A stretch of 26,183 bases of DNA from positions 1 to 26,183 of IMG/VR virus record IMGVR_UViG_3300013102_000067; one strand, given 5' to 3'. Position 1 is the stretch's first letter. The number at the start of each line of letters is the position of its first letter. Made by a program: the position numbers and the translations under genes. Under the pieces are notes generated by a model that was not told where the DNA came from, ran no database searches, and was given only the letters and a program-made list of their open reading frames with translations. Below, one piece after another: positions 1 through 8,639 of this stretch. The DNA is from a virus.

Positions 1-2053
1 ACGTGCCGGCTTTCGTCCACTTGAGGATGATCTTGGCGACCGTGGTGCCGGTGGCCAGACCGATCGCGACAAGACCCTGTGGCAGCGTCGGGATCGTCAC
101 ACGTACCTGAAACGACTTGCCGGCGCCGAACTTCGTCACGCTGGTCAGGGGCAGCCAGCCCAGCGCCTTCGAGCTCGGGATAGCGTTAGCCAGGTATTTG
201 TTGCGCAGCGCACGTCCAGCGACTTCCTGGCTGGTGGTGCCCGACGTGTCCGGGTGCTTGATCACGTAGCCGGCGTGGAATTCGAACAACTGGCCCATCG
301 GGCTTGACTCTGCATGCCAGCCCGATGAACCCGCGGCGAAATTGTGGTTCAAGATCGGAATCTCGACCACGCCGCTCGGCAACACGTACCAGGCCCGGGC
401 GCCGTAGAACGTGGCCGTTCCAGCGGTGTGCCCGCTCACCGCGAACTCGGCGACGCCATACACCACGCCGTCAAACGCTGTTCCCTCGGCGGTGTACAGA
501 GCCCTGGCGTTTGTACCCGTCAGCCCTGGACCTTCCGTCAACCCAATCTCATTGCCGTTGATGTCGCGCCACGAAACACGCACGTCGGCGCGGCACGCCA
601 CCATGCCGCCAAAGCTGTCCGTCGCCATGTCGCCTTGCACGCGAATCGTCGCGCTGTTCGCCAGCACCGGAAACGTCAGCACGCCACCCTGCATCACCGG
701 ATGCGTACCGACAAGATCGCCACCCGATGCCGGTAGGCCCGTCGGCGAACTGCCATCAGCACCGGTCAGCGGTGCACCCGCGCCACCGAGAACGTCATCC
801 GCCGGCGCCGGCAACTGCTGCCCGCCCACGCTGGAGGCGTCGATCGTTACCACGCCCAGCGGCGCAGCGTGCTTGACGATACCAAGCTTGCTCGCGGTCA
901 ACACGAAATCCGGCGTCGCGGCACCAGGATCTAGCGGGTAGCCCTGGTCGCGCGCAAAGCCCACGCCCAGCACCGGCGCATCACTCACCGCATACGTGTA
1001 CGTCGTGGCATCGAGCAGGACGGCCGGCACATTGCGGCAGGCGCCCAACAGGATCGGCCGCGGCTGGTTCGCCGCGCTCACATCCGCATCCGGGCGAATC
1101 AGCCAGCGCTGCACCGGCACGCCGAGCAAGCCCAGCGGGTCGCGGCAGGTGAACTTGACGGTGAGGTCATCCGGCGACGACACGTTGTCGATCACCGCGG
1201 AAAAAAGGCTCACGCTGTCGGCATAGGTCTGCCCGGCGGAGATCTGCGAGACGCGGATCGGCAAGTCGCGCGGGTCGCCCACCAGGTAGTCGTCGAACAC
1301 GCCATCGGCGTTGTATGCCGTCAGCACCATCGCGCCGGTCTTCACGCCCAATTGCCACGGCCAGAAATCCAGCGAACGCACAGCGCGCAGTTCGTTGTTG
1401 TCGCCGGCGACCAGACCGTTGTATCGCACATTCGGCACCGCATCGGCCGGGTCGCTGAGCCAGTCTTCGCTAGCCAGGCGTGCGCCGCGCAAGATCTGCG
1501 GCGGCTGGTACCAGCCGGCCAGTCCGGCCGGAACGGTCTCGAAGGCGCGCTGGCCAGCATTGAGGAAACAGCGCAGGCCATAGGCTTCGCTGCCGCCCAG
1601 ACTCACCGCCAGCGCCCACGGGCCGGTGCTGGGCAGCGCCTGCGTGCGCAGCAACGTGCCGTTGCGCCACCAGGTCACCGTCGGCTGCGTCGACGTGAGG
1701 TCGAGCTGCACCCGGATCAGATCGCCGATCGCGCCGGCGGCGACTGCCGCCACGCTCGCGCCGGCGGTGTGGATCTCGCCCAGGTCCATGCGGTAGCCGA
1801 AGCCGTTGGCATCGCCGCCGACGTACGTGGCCAGCGACGCATCGAGCGTGGCGACGCCGATGCTGGCCAGCAACGTGCCGGGGCCGTAGACCAGCAGCTC
1901 CGCGTTCCAGAGGCCGATGGATTCGGGGAACAGCGCCAGCGCGGTGCGGTTGACGGTCGCGATCGCGTTGACGGCCAGCACCGTACCGGACTGTTCCAGC
2001 TCCATTGAGGCGCCGAGGTTGGATGCGTCGAAGATGGCGTAGAGTGGCTTCAT
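1..2053 (-). CDS. Tail-tip/baseplate-type protein with N-terminal SPRY domain (partial, runs off left edge)
   Basis: The minus strand is open from an ATG at 2053 to the left edge (at least 684 codons), with no stop in the window. The start overlaps the previous stop as TGATG, which implies coupled translation. Residues about 45-170 look like a SPRY/B30.2 domain: an SIGVAT strand, YVGGDANGFGYR, then GDLIRVQLDL, TWWRNG and an AVSLGG strand. Known SPRY folds are small beta sandwiches used for protein binding. Residues 190-370 read like a tail-hub segment (VGDPRDLPIRVSQISAG), and the remainder is Thr/Gly-rich. The place after the tape measure is where siphophages keep distal tail, hub and receptor-binding genes, so a tail-tip role is inferred from context. 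The C-terminus, and whether a central fibre domain follows, are outside the window. Confidence 0.8.
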   Translation of the reverse strand, partial: MKPLYAIFDASNLGASMELEQSGTVLAVNAIATVNRTALALFPESIGLWNAELLVYGPGTLLASIGVATLDASLATYVGGDANGFGYRMDLGEIHTAGASVAAVAAGAIGDLIRVQLDLTSTQPTVTWWRNGTLLRTQALPSTGPWALAVSLGGSEAYGLRCFLNAGQRAFETVPAGLAGWYQPPQILRGARLASEDWLSDPADAVPNVRYNGLVAGDNNELRAVRSLDFWPWQLGVKTGAMVLTAYNADGVFDDYLVGDPRDLPIRVSQISAGQTYADSVSLFSAVIDNVSSPDDLTVKFTCRDPLGLLGVPVQRWLIRPDADVSAANQPRPILLGACRNVPAVLLDATTYTYAVSDAPVLGVGFARDQGYPLDPGAATPDFVLTASKLGIVKHAAPLGVVTIDASSVGGQQLPAPADDVLGGAGAPLTGADGSSPTGLPASGGDLVGTHPVMQGGVLTFPVLANSATIRVQGDMATDSFGGMVACRADVRVSWRDINGNEIGLTEGPGLTGTNARALYTAEGTAFDGVVYGVAEFAVSGHTAGTATFYGARAWYVLPSGVVEIPILNHNFAAGSSGWHAESSPMGQLFEFHAGYVIKHPDTSGTTSQEVAGRALRNKYLANAIPSSKALGWLPLTSVTKFGAGKSFQVRVTIPTLPQGLVAIGLATGTTVAKIILKWTKAGT

Positions 2054-3153
2054 CAAGCCGGCCATGTGAATGAGCCGAATGGATTGAGTCCCGTACTTGT
2101 CGAGCCAGAGCGCATTCCGCATTTACCCGCTCCGGCGATCGAAGTATCAGTGACCGTCACGACAGGGGTTCCGTCGAACGAAGCGACAAGCGACGAACCA
2201 TTCGCGGAAAATGCTAAGGAATGCACGGTATTTATCGGGAAATTGATTGCACTCGACCCTAGCTGAGTGAAAGTTCCACCGACCCTTTTGTAAACGATGA
2301 CCACGTTCCCGGGTGTGTGCGAGCCGTCTTTGATGACGGCCAAGTAGTAGTTGTTTTTGTCCAAAAGTCGCAGCGCTAGGCCTGAATCACTAGCTTGGCT
2401 GGTAACCATGCTGACATGCCCATCGGCGAATGAAACGCCGTTGCGGGTCAACACAGATTCGTTTGAATATTGCTGCAACATCGTTCCGCCGTTACTGGTG
2501 TCTACAAACCAGCGAACTGAAACACTGGCGTACTCCGTATAGCTCGCGATGGTGTTGGTCGAAAAATCGTCTGTTACATACCCTGAAATCACCACACTCT
2601 GCGCACTCGTCGCCGTCTGACCGTCGCCACTATCTACTGCCACGGTGAAGTCGACCGTCGCGGCGCTTCCCGTCGGCGTGCCGCTCAACCGCAGCATGTC
2701 GCCAACGATGCTGAGCGCGAGACCGGCGGGTAGCGCGCCCACTGTCACGCGCGGGTTGCTGTACGTGCCGCCGCCATTGGCAATCGTCAGATCACTGCTG
2801 TACGGCGTGCCCACGGTCGCTGCCGCATAGCTTCCGCTAATAGTCAACAGCAACGGCTCGGCGACCACCGACAACACGAAATCCCGTGTCACCGACGTGC
2901 CGGCGAGATCCGTTGCGGTCACCGCGATCACGAACGTGCCGGCCGTGCCCACGTCGCCGGACGAAATAACGCCCGTCGCCGGGTCGAGCTCCACGCCGTC
3001 AGGCAGCACGCTGTCGGTGGCATACGTGTACGGCGCCACGCCGTTGCGCGCCGTCACTCGCGCGCTGTAGCTGTCATGCAGGTGCACGCTGGGTAGCACG
3101 CCCGACAGGTCCAGGCTGTTGCCGATGTCGATCAGCACGATGCGGCGGGTCAT
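2053..3153 (-). CDS. Tail protein with Ig-like (He_PIG-type) repeats and a lectin-like C-terminal domain
   Basis: 366 aa; its start overlaps the tape-measure stop (ATGA). Two Ig-like repeats of the putative-Ig (He_PIG) type are visible. Residues about 20-95 carry APYTYATDS, LPDGVELDPATGVIS and a GTFVIAVTATD strand. Residues about 105-190 carry GTPYSSDL, LPAGLAL and LRLSGTPTG. Residues about 195-366 form a separate segment (FSTNTIASYTEY, LALRLLDKNNYYLAVIKDG, SLVASFDGTPVVTVTD) that resembles LamG/concanavalin-like sugar-binding sandwiches. Such proteins in this position usually decorate the tail or contact the host surface. The C-terminal part is clearly more AT-rich than its neighbours (about 2060-2620), as expected for an exchanged receptor-binding module. 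The exact function is inferred. Confidence 0.75.
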   Translation of the reverse strand: MTRRIVLIDIGNSLDLSGVLPSVHLHDSYSARVTARNGVAPYTYATDSVLPDGVELDPATGVISSGDVGTAGTFVIAVTATDLAGTSVTRDFVLSVVAEPLLLTISGSYAAATVGTPYSSDLTIANGGGTYSNPRVTVGALPAGLALSIVGDMLRLSGTPTGSAATVDFTVAVDSGDGQTATSAQSVVISGYVTDDFSTNTIASYTEYASVSVRWFVDTSNGGTMLQQYSNESVLTRNGVSFADGHVSMVTSQASDSGLALRLLDKNNYYLAVIKDGSHTPGNVVIVYKRVGGTFTQLGSSAINFPINTVHSLAFSANGSSLVASFDGTPVVTVTDTSIAGAGKCGMRSGSTSTGLNPFGSFTWPA

Positions 3154-6100
3154 CGCGCGGCCGTCCGGATGCTGCGGGTGATGCCGCGCAGGTCGACGCT
3201 GTCGCCTTGCTTGGCCATGCGGTCGTTGGTCTTCGCCGTGGCGTCGCTGCTCTTCTTGATCTCGGCCAGGCGATCATTGATCGCCGCGAGCAGCGCGATC
3301 ACCTGCGGGTCATTCGAGCCGACAGGCACGCCGCTGGTGACCGACGCGGCCGTGATCGGGCCGCCGGTGATCGTCTGGATGAGATCTCGGCCGAGCTGGT
3401 GGATGGCATCGACGATGCTGGCGCTGGCGTCCATCGTCGTGCCGGGGATATCGGCGAGTTTCAGGTTGTCGAGGTAGCCGGTGAGGTTGGTGACGCCCAG
3501 ATCCTTCGCCAGATCCTGCAGGCTGAAGCCCAGGCCGCTGGCCGCTTCGCCGTAGCCGATGCCGTGGGTGGTCGAGATGTCGGCGACGTACTGCGCCAGG
3601 GTCTTCGCGTCGGTAAAGCGGGACGTGGCGTTCGCGGCGGTCTGGTACTGGTCGCGCTGGGCGACCAGCTTGTTGTAGTCGTCCAAGGCGGCGTTGATGC
3701 CGGCCGTGCCGGTTTCGCCGGCGCCCGGCAACTGCAGGATGTCTTGCACCTTGGCGTACAGCCCGGCGTAGTCCGCGCTCGATGAGTACAGCTTGCGGCC
3801 CAGCGACAGCACGTCGTCGGCGCTGGTGACGCCGCTGCGCAGGCCCTTCAGTGCGACGTCCAGCTTTTCCTTGCCGCTGAGCGGCGAGTTGTCGCCGATC
3901 GCCATCTGCGCGGCGGTCTGCACCTTGCTGCTCATCTTGTCGAGCAGTGCGTTCACGGCCGCCAGGCTGTTGCCGGTCACGTCGTAGAGTTTCGAGGCGA
4001 GATCCTGCGCGGCGCTGCTGAGCTGCGCGATCGCGGCGGCGGCTTGCTTGGCCGCGTACTGGTGGATGTTGGCCAGGTCGCTTTCTTTCGCGTGCTGCAG
4101 GCCCGCGGCCTGCGCCAGCGCGTTCGCCTGATCGATGTTGTCCTTCATCTGCTTCGCGATCGCCTGCAGCGACGAACCAAAACCGGTCGACACCGGCGCG
4201 AACTGCCCGACGAACTGAAGGTACGCGGCGCTCGCTTGCATCAGTCGGTTGTACGTGTCGGCGAGCTTTTCGCCCTCTTGCTGCATGCCCTGCGTGAACT
4301 GCACCACCTGCGCCAGCGTTGCGGTGGTGCCGAGCGCAAGCAGGCTGTTGCCCTTGTTGATATCGGACTGCGCCTCAAGCATCAGGTTCGCGCCGTCCAG
4401 CAGCGTGTCGGCGCTGCTGCGGAATTGCTCCGCGATGGTCTGCGCCGCGGCACCGGCCGAGGCCTGCACCACTTTCACCAGCGCTTCGGCACCCAGGCGC
4501 TGCGCGGCGAGATCGGCCGTGGCTTCCTTCCAGGTGCGGCCGAGGTAGTCGACGATGTACTCCGTGCCCTTGTTCTTTCCCTTCTTGTCGTATTTGGTCT
4601 GGGCAAGGATGTTGGCGGTGAGCATCTCCGGAACTTCGACGCCCAGCTTCGTGGCGCCCTTCACCAGGGTGCTCTCGATGTTGTCGTACAACATCTGCGC
4701 TGCCTTCAGCATCTCGGGCGTGACAGGCTGGTTGACCGTGCGGTGTTCCTTGGTGCCGAACTTCGCCGCCTCGCTCCAGCCGCCGGTCAGCGCACCCATG
4801 AAGTTGGGCACCACGCCGGTATGGTACTTCCACTGATCGAGTGAGGCCGACGCATTGGCGCCGTTCGGATCGACGCCCAGGTTGAGGTTCGCCTGCCCGG
4901 TCGCGAATTTCGTACCGAACACTTTGCCGCCAGTGAAGTGATCGACGATCGCCGCAGCGGCGAGAATCCAGCCCACGATGGGAACCCAGCTTGTCGACGC
5001 CGCCGCCGCACCGAACGCACCCGTGGCCGCGGTGCCGAGGGAGGCACCACCGGCAACCCCCGCCGCCGTGCCCGCCAGTGCAGCGCCAGCAGCGCCGTAG
5101 CCGACCGTGGCGACACCCGTGCTGAACCCGCCACCGCCCTGGTGCGCGCCGTAGTACGCGCCCATGATGCCGCCGGCGATCGATGCATACGGGACGCCGC
5201 CCATCGCGGCGCTGGTGCTGCCGCCGTAGGGTCCCGCGTATGTCGTCGCGTACGGGTTGGCAGCTACGGCCGTGCCGTTGGCGCCAACGCCAACACTGGC
5301 GACGTTGCCGGCGCCCGTGGCGTAGGAGCCGCCGCCAGCCAGGTAGCTGTACATGCTCTTCAGCGTGGAGATATTGGAGAGCATGCCGCCGTAGCTGTTC
5401 GAACCACCTACGCCGCCGGCGCCGCCCATTGAGCCCGCTGTGGTTCCCACCGTGCTGCCGCCGCCGTAATACGCATTGGCGATCGACAGGGCGCTGCCGC
5501 TGAGATCGCCGCGTATGCCGAACCATCCAGCCACGCCACTCATCGCACCCGACAACAGCGGGCCGAGCACGCGAAGACGGATGAACTGGCTGATCAGGTC
5601 GCTGACGAACTGTTGCGCGATCGACTTCAGCGATTTGCCGAAGTCCTTCCAGCTTCGGGTTTGCCCGGTAATCAGGTCACCGAACGACTTGCTGATCGAG
5701 CCGGCGGCGTTTTCCCAGAAGCCGGCGTATTCCTGTGCGATCTGGTTCTGCTCGTCCGCCATCTTCTTCAGATCGAAGGTGGCGGCAGCCATCTCCTCCA
5801 CGCGTTCCTTATCGGCAGCTTTCTGGTCTTGCGTCAGCTTCAGGTTTCGCTCGCGATAGTTGATCTCATAGTCCTGACCAGCACGAGCAATCGCCTGGTC
5901 GCGCGGGTTGAGTACGGCCAGGTCGGCCTCCTGCTGCATCTGCTCGATCATGCGACCAGAGACGTCCATCTGGCGCTTGGCGACGTCGATGGCGTGATTG
6001 CGGGCGGTGGTGGCGTCGTCGATCGCGGCCGAGACAAGTGCCTGCACCGTCGCTTCGTCCTGCCCATTCTTGATCAGGATCGCGCCTTGCGCGGCGATGC

Positions 6101-7571
6101 TTCGGATCGCTGCGGCGCTGTCCGTCCATGCCTTTGTCAGCGGGTCGCTCTTGCCCTCCAGCTTGTCCTGGATATCCGCCAGCTTTGCGTACGCTCCAGA
6201 TACTGCTTTGAGTTGCCGTTCGTAGGCGGCGGCAGCATCCGTTCGCGAGTTCCAGTCCGTCGAAACCGCGGGCGCCATCAGGGCTGCATGGTTGCGATCC
6301 ATCTCCTTCCGCAAGGCGGCCGTGTCGGCATCGATGGCAAGCTGCCCTTTTTCCGCATCACTGGGGAACAACTGGTGGTAGAGCTTCTGTACATCCATCG
6401 CCTGCGACTTCAGCGCATCCACGGCGCTCGCACCGTTCTTCACCAGTTTGTCGAAGGCGGTGCTGCTGGTGTCGCCCATGTCGATCAGGCCCTGCTTCCA
6501 GGCCGTGATCGCGTCGCCGATGTGGCCATGCAGGATCAGCGATTGCACCTTGTCGTGCGTCTCGCCCATCTTGGCGAAGTTCTGGCGCGTCGCATCGATG
6601 GCAATGCCCATGGCCGTGATGGCTGCCGCCACGATTTCGGCCATGCCCTGCACGCCATTGGACAGCGTCCCAACCACCAGCACCAGGCCCTTCAATCCAC
6701 CGGCCAGCACGTCCGCGACCTCGGCCATGTTGCTGCCTTGCTGGGCCGCGTTGCCCATGCCGTCGCTCAAAGCCTGCAGCGCTGGGAGCATGTCGCTCAA
6801 GAACTGATTGGCCAACCCGACAGCCATGTCTTTCATGCGTGCAAGCTGGTCATTCAGCGCGGCCGCATCGTCGGTGGCCTGCTTGCTCAGCACCAGGCCA
6901 AGCTTGGCAGCCTCCTCGCTCATCGCAGCCAGGCCTTCCGCCCCCTGGTTGAGCATGGGGATCAGCTTGGCGCCTTCGGCGCCGAACAGCTTGGCGGCCA
7001 GCGCGGCCTTGTTGGCGCCGTCTGGCATCGCGCGGAAGCGCTCGGCGATCATGGGCAGCAAGTCGGCCAATGATTTCAGGTCGCCATTGGCATCCTTGAT
7101 CGGCACGCGCAGTGCCGCAAAGGCCGCGCTGAATTGCTTGTTGCCGCCGGCGGCTTTTAGTTGGCTCTCAGCCAGCGACTGCAGGCTGGTATCCAGCACT
7201 TGCATGTCCGCGCCGCTGGACTTGGCGGCATAGCCCATGCCGCTCAGGAATTCGGTGCTCACGCCCAGGCGCTGTGCCATCTTGCCGGTGGCGTCGGCTA
7301 CGTCGAGCTGGTGCTTCACCAGTGCGGTGAAACCGACGACGGTCGCACTGACGACTAGACCGATAGCGGCAGCCGTGCGCTTGTTGGAGGATTCGATCCG
7401 CTTGGCGGCATCGTCGGCTTCCTTGCCCGCATTGCGCGCCTTGCCGGCCACCACGTCGAAGCTTCCGCCCAGCTTCTTCATCTCCGCGTCGATGACCTTG
7501 ACCGTGCCGGTCAGGCCTTTCGCATCGCCGGTCAGGACGATCGTCAGTTCGCGGCGGTTATTGCTGGCCAT
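3150..7571 (-). CDS. Tail tape measure protein
   Basis: 1473 aa from ATG 7571; an in-frame GTG at 7583 would add four residues. Neither start has a convincing Shine-Dalgarno. The N-terminus starts with a beta strand (RELTIVLTGDAKGL), then long Ala/Lys/Asp-rich helices and a hydrophobic stretch near residues 68-90. This matches tape-measure proteins, which span the tail lumen, set tail length and help DNA eject. A Gly/Ala/Tyr-rich low-complexity section occupies about residues 700-850, followed by a hydrophobic segment (VPIVGWILAAAAIVDH). By the family rule of about 1.5 angstrom per residue the tail would be near 0.2 micrometre long. The gene sits downstream of the cargo island and a promoter-like element (7603-7645), and overlaps the next gene by ATGA. 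Confidence 0.95.
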   Translation of the reverse strand: MASNNRRELTIVLTGDAKGLTGTVKVIDAEMKKLGGSFDVVAGKARNAGKEADDAAKRIESSNKRTAAAIGLVVSATVVGFTALVKHQLDVADATGKMAQRLGVSTEFLSGMGYAAKSSGADMQVLDTSLQSLAESQLKAAGGNKQFSAAFAALRVPIKDANGDLKSLADLLPMIAERFRAMPDGANKAALAAKLFGAEGAKLIPMLNQGAEGLAAMSEEAAKLGLVLSKQATDDAAALNDQLARMKDMAVGLANQFLSDMLPALQALSDGMGNAAQQGSNMAEVADVLAGGLKGLVLVVGTLSNGVQGMAEIVAAAITAMGIAIDATRQNFAKMGETHDKVQSLILHGHIGDAITAWKQGLIDMGDTSSTAFDKLVKNGASAVDALKSQAMDVQKLYHQLFPSDAEKGQLAIDADTAALRKEMDRNHAALMAPAVSTDWNSRTDAAAAYERQLKAVSGAYAKLADIQDKLEGKSDPLTKAWTDSAAAIRSIAAQGAILIKNGQDEATVQALVSAAIDDATTARNHAIDVAKRQMDVSGRMIEQMQQEADLAVLNPRDQAIARAGQDYEINYRERNLKLTQDQKAADKERVEEMAAATFDLKKMADEQNQIAQEYAGFWENAAGSISKSFGDLITGQTRSWKDFGKSLKSIAQQFVSDLISQFIRLRVLGPLLSGAMSGVAGWFGIRGDLSGSALSIANAYYGGGSTVGTTAGSMGGAGGVGGSNSYGGMLSNISTLKSMYSYLAGGGSYATGAGNVASVGVGANGTAVAANPYATTYAGPYGGSTSAAMGGVPYASIAGGIMGAYYGAHQGGGGFSTGVATVGYGAAGAALAGTAAGVAGGASLGTAATGAFGAAAASTSWVPIVGWILAAAAIVDHFTGGKVFGTKFATGQANLNLGVDPNGANASASLDQWKYHTGVVPNFMGALTGGWSEAAKFGTKEHRTVNQPVTPEMLKAAQMLYDNIESTLVKGATKLGVEVPEMLTANILAQTKYDKKGKNKGTEYIVDYLGRTWKEATADLAAQRLGAEALVKVVQASAGAAAQTIAEQFRSSADTLLDGANLMLEAQSDINKGNSLLALGTTATLAQVVQFTQGMQQEGEKLADTYNRLMQASAAYLQFVGQFAPVSTGFGSSLQAIAKQMKDNIDQANALAQAAGLQHAKESDLANIHQYAAKQAAAAIAQLSSAAQDLASKLYDVTGNSLAAVNALLDKMSSKVQTAAQMAIGDNSPLSGKEKLDVALKGLRSGVTSADDVLSLGRKLYSSSADYAGLYAKVQDILQLPGAGETGTAGINAALDDYNKLVAQRDQYQTAANATSRFTDAKTLAQYVADISTTHGIGYGEAASGLGFSLQDLAKDLGVTNLTGYLDNLKLADIPGTTMDASASIVDAIHQLGRDLIQTITGGPITAASVTSGVPVGSNDPQVIALLAAINDRLAEIKKSSDATAKTNDRMAKQGDSVDLRGITRSIRTAAR

Positions 7572-7602
7572 GGTCGACGGCACGCGGTGGGGAGCTTACC
7601 CA

Positions 7603-7645
7603 GACCGTGTGCCGCCAACCGCAATGGGTCAACGGGAAAGCGTGC
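7603..7645 (-). promoter_or_regulatory. Copy 1 of bipartite late-promoter-like element (upstream of tape measure)
   Basis: The minus strand reads GCACGCTTTCCCGTTGAC (7645-7628), 15 bases, then GCACACGGTC (7612-7603). The same two blocks with the same 15-base gap occur at 16148-16190 and 21360-21402. Read as sigma70 it has TTGACC, a 17-base spacer and CACGGT, which keeps only the A2 and T6 of a -10 box. Predicted transcription would begin near 7597, about 26 bases before the tape-measure ATG. The element separates the cargo island from the tape measure. Confidence 0.6.
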
Positions 7646-7654
7646 GCGTGGAAC

Positions 7655-8179
7655 TTAGCTGTTCGGCCACAGGATGAATTGCGCAGTAATCACCTTGTAC
7701 CAAGGAACAGAAGCCCTCGGTCGGGCCTTCAAATGCTCGTAGGCACGAGCCAGTTCGTTTTCGCACAACAGATCGAGGGCCACATAGGTGGGAGGCTCAT
7801 CAGACTCGATGGTAAGGCGCCTCGCTTGCCAGCCTGCAACGGTGGCTTCGGTTGGCGACAGGTCACGTACCAAGTCCGCTTCCAACTCACAGAACCGGCG
7901 CCTCAGGTCATTATGTTGCCGCGCCATCTGGCCGGTGCCGACCACCAGATCGATGCCTGACATAACCACGACAAGCAATCCGCCTGCCGCCGCCAGCCAA
8001 CCGGGTGCGTGTTGTGCCAGCGAGGCGATAACTGCCGAGCCACCAATCACGCCGACGAACGCAGTCGACTTGTTCCATCGATCGAAGAAAGCATGGCGAC
8101 GAGCGTGGTAGCGCTGTGACTTTTGCGCGGCCCATAGAACGTCCCATCGATCTTTCGTGATGTCGGGATTGGTATCCAT
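7655..8179 (-). CDS. SLATT-like two-helix membrane protein
   Basis: 174 aa from ATG 8179. After a charged N-terminus (RWDVLWAAQKSQRYHARR) come two hydrophobic segments, about residues 38-55 and 60-80, joined by a short loop (AQHAPG). A cytoplasmic helical tail rich in Arg and Glu follows (HNDLRRRFCELEADL). This matches the SLATT/DUF4231-like two-TM architecture, known from defence-associated membrane effectors and also carried by phages with unassigned function. It is the last gene of a three-unit cargo island between the tail chaperone and the tape measure, so it is not needed for tail assembly by position. A role in membrane perturbation or superinfection exclusion is possible but is inference. 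Local GC is lower than in the structural genes. Confidence 0.7.
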   Translation of the reverse strand: MDTNPDITKDRWDVLWAAQKSQRYHARRHAFFDRWNKSTAFVGVIGGSAVIASLAQHAPGWLAAAGGLLVVVMSGIDLVVGTGQMARQHNDLRRRFCELEADLVRDLSPTEATVAGWQARRLTIESDEPPTYVALDLLCENELARAYEHLKARPRASVPWYKVITAQFILWPNS

Positions 8180-8191
8180 GGCGGCAGCATA

Positions 8192-8296
8192 TCACCCCTT
8201 TTTCGATGGCGGCGGCGGCGGTGGGGGCCGATGGTTCGGCGTGTTTTTTGGTGTGGGCGAAGCTGGCCGCTGCACAGGTTTGTTTTCCTTTGGCAT
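8192..8296 (-). CDS. Proline-rich micropeptide 2 (34 aa)
   Basis: ATG at 8296, TGA at 8194-8192. The peptide begins MPKENKPVQRP, has a TPKNTPNH middle and ends in seven prolines then SKKG. It starts five bases after the stop of the upstream proline-rich peptide and ends 12 bases before the SLATT-like ATG, so all three are probably translated from one message. No strong ribosome site is seen; re-initiation after the upstream stop is likely. Its poly-Pro plus Lys-Lys tail repeats that of its neighbour, suggesting duplication. Function unknown. Confidence 0.55.
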   Translation of the reverse strand: MPKENKPVQRPASPTPKNTPNHRPPPPPPPSKKG

Positions 8297-8301
8297 ATCG
8301 G

Positions 8302-8475
8302 TCACTTCTTCGTCGGTGGTGGTGGCGGTGGCAGTGAGTTGCGCACCGTGTTGTTGCTCTCTTTGAAGGCGCTGTCTTCGGAATATGTATGCGCCGGCGT
8401 CGAATGAGGCCGAGCAGGTGGCGCAGGGCTTGGCGCAGGGCGCGGCGGCGCAGGTGGCGCTTTCTTGTCAGACAA
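8302..8475 (-). CDS. Proline-rich micropeptide 1 (57 aa, TTG start)
   Basis: Starts at TTG 8475 with a strong GGGGGA ribosome site six bases upstream, giving (M)SDKKAPPAPP and a stop at 8304-8302. About one third of residues are proline. The C-terminus is SLPPPPPPTKK, nearly the same as the ending of the following 34-aa peptide. There is no hydrophobic segment or signal peptide. It is too short and non-canonical to be found by ATG-based calling. Such peptides are disordered and can bind SH3-like or membrane partners, or can stall ribosomes at the Pro run. I cannot assign a function. The strong ribosome site and frame integrity favour a real gene. Confidence 0.55.
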   Translation of the reverse strand: MSDKKAPPAPPRPAPSPAPPARPHSTPAHTYSEDSAFKESNNTVRNSLPPPPPPTKK

Positions 8476-8639
8476 AGTGAATCCCCCAGGGCGATGCAGG
8501 AAAGCATCGCCCTGCAGGCTACTGCCGCGTTCTCTATACCGTCAACTGCGCTTTGCAACTGCGCTATTTTGATGGGTCTATGGCATGGATAGGAGGGCTA
8601 CGTCGAAGCCGGGGCTCCATTTCCGCCGTGGTGAACTGA
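8476..8639 (-). other. Non-coding gap within the cargo island
   Basis: A 164-base stretch between the zinc-ribbon membrane protein and the proline-rich peptides. The minus strand shows a 13-base tandem (GCGCAGTTG twice), a GTTGAC followed 15 bases later by GCA (the same geometry as the late-promoter-like element, but with its flanking blocks lost), the 11-bp hairpin described separately, and the GGGGGA ribosome site. A weak promoter for the cargo genes is possible. No gene is supported here. Confidence 0.5.
8487..8514 (-). other. Perfect 11-bp hairpin before the proline-rich genes
   Basis: CAGGGCGATGC pairs perfectly with GCATCGCCCTG around a six-base loop. On the minus strand it lies just 5' of the GGGGGA ribosome site of the TTG-start gene. 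No U-run follows on either strand, so it is not a standard intrinsic terminator. It may stabilise the mRNA or bind a protein. Confidence 0.6.

Noticed and set aside
4375-5526. A 383-codon minus-strand frame inside the tape measure
   Set aside because: Arg/Gly/His-rich shadow of the Gly-rich tape-measure section, no plausible start.
8487-8514. Intrinsic terminator
   Set aside because: The stem is perfect but no U-run follows on either strand.
7911-8558. A 215-codon minus-strand frame through the proline-rich region
   Set aside because: Basic, His/Arg-rich composition, no ribosome site, and it overlaps the better supported micropeptides and the SLATT-like gene.
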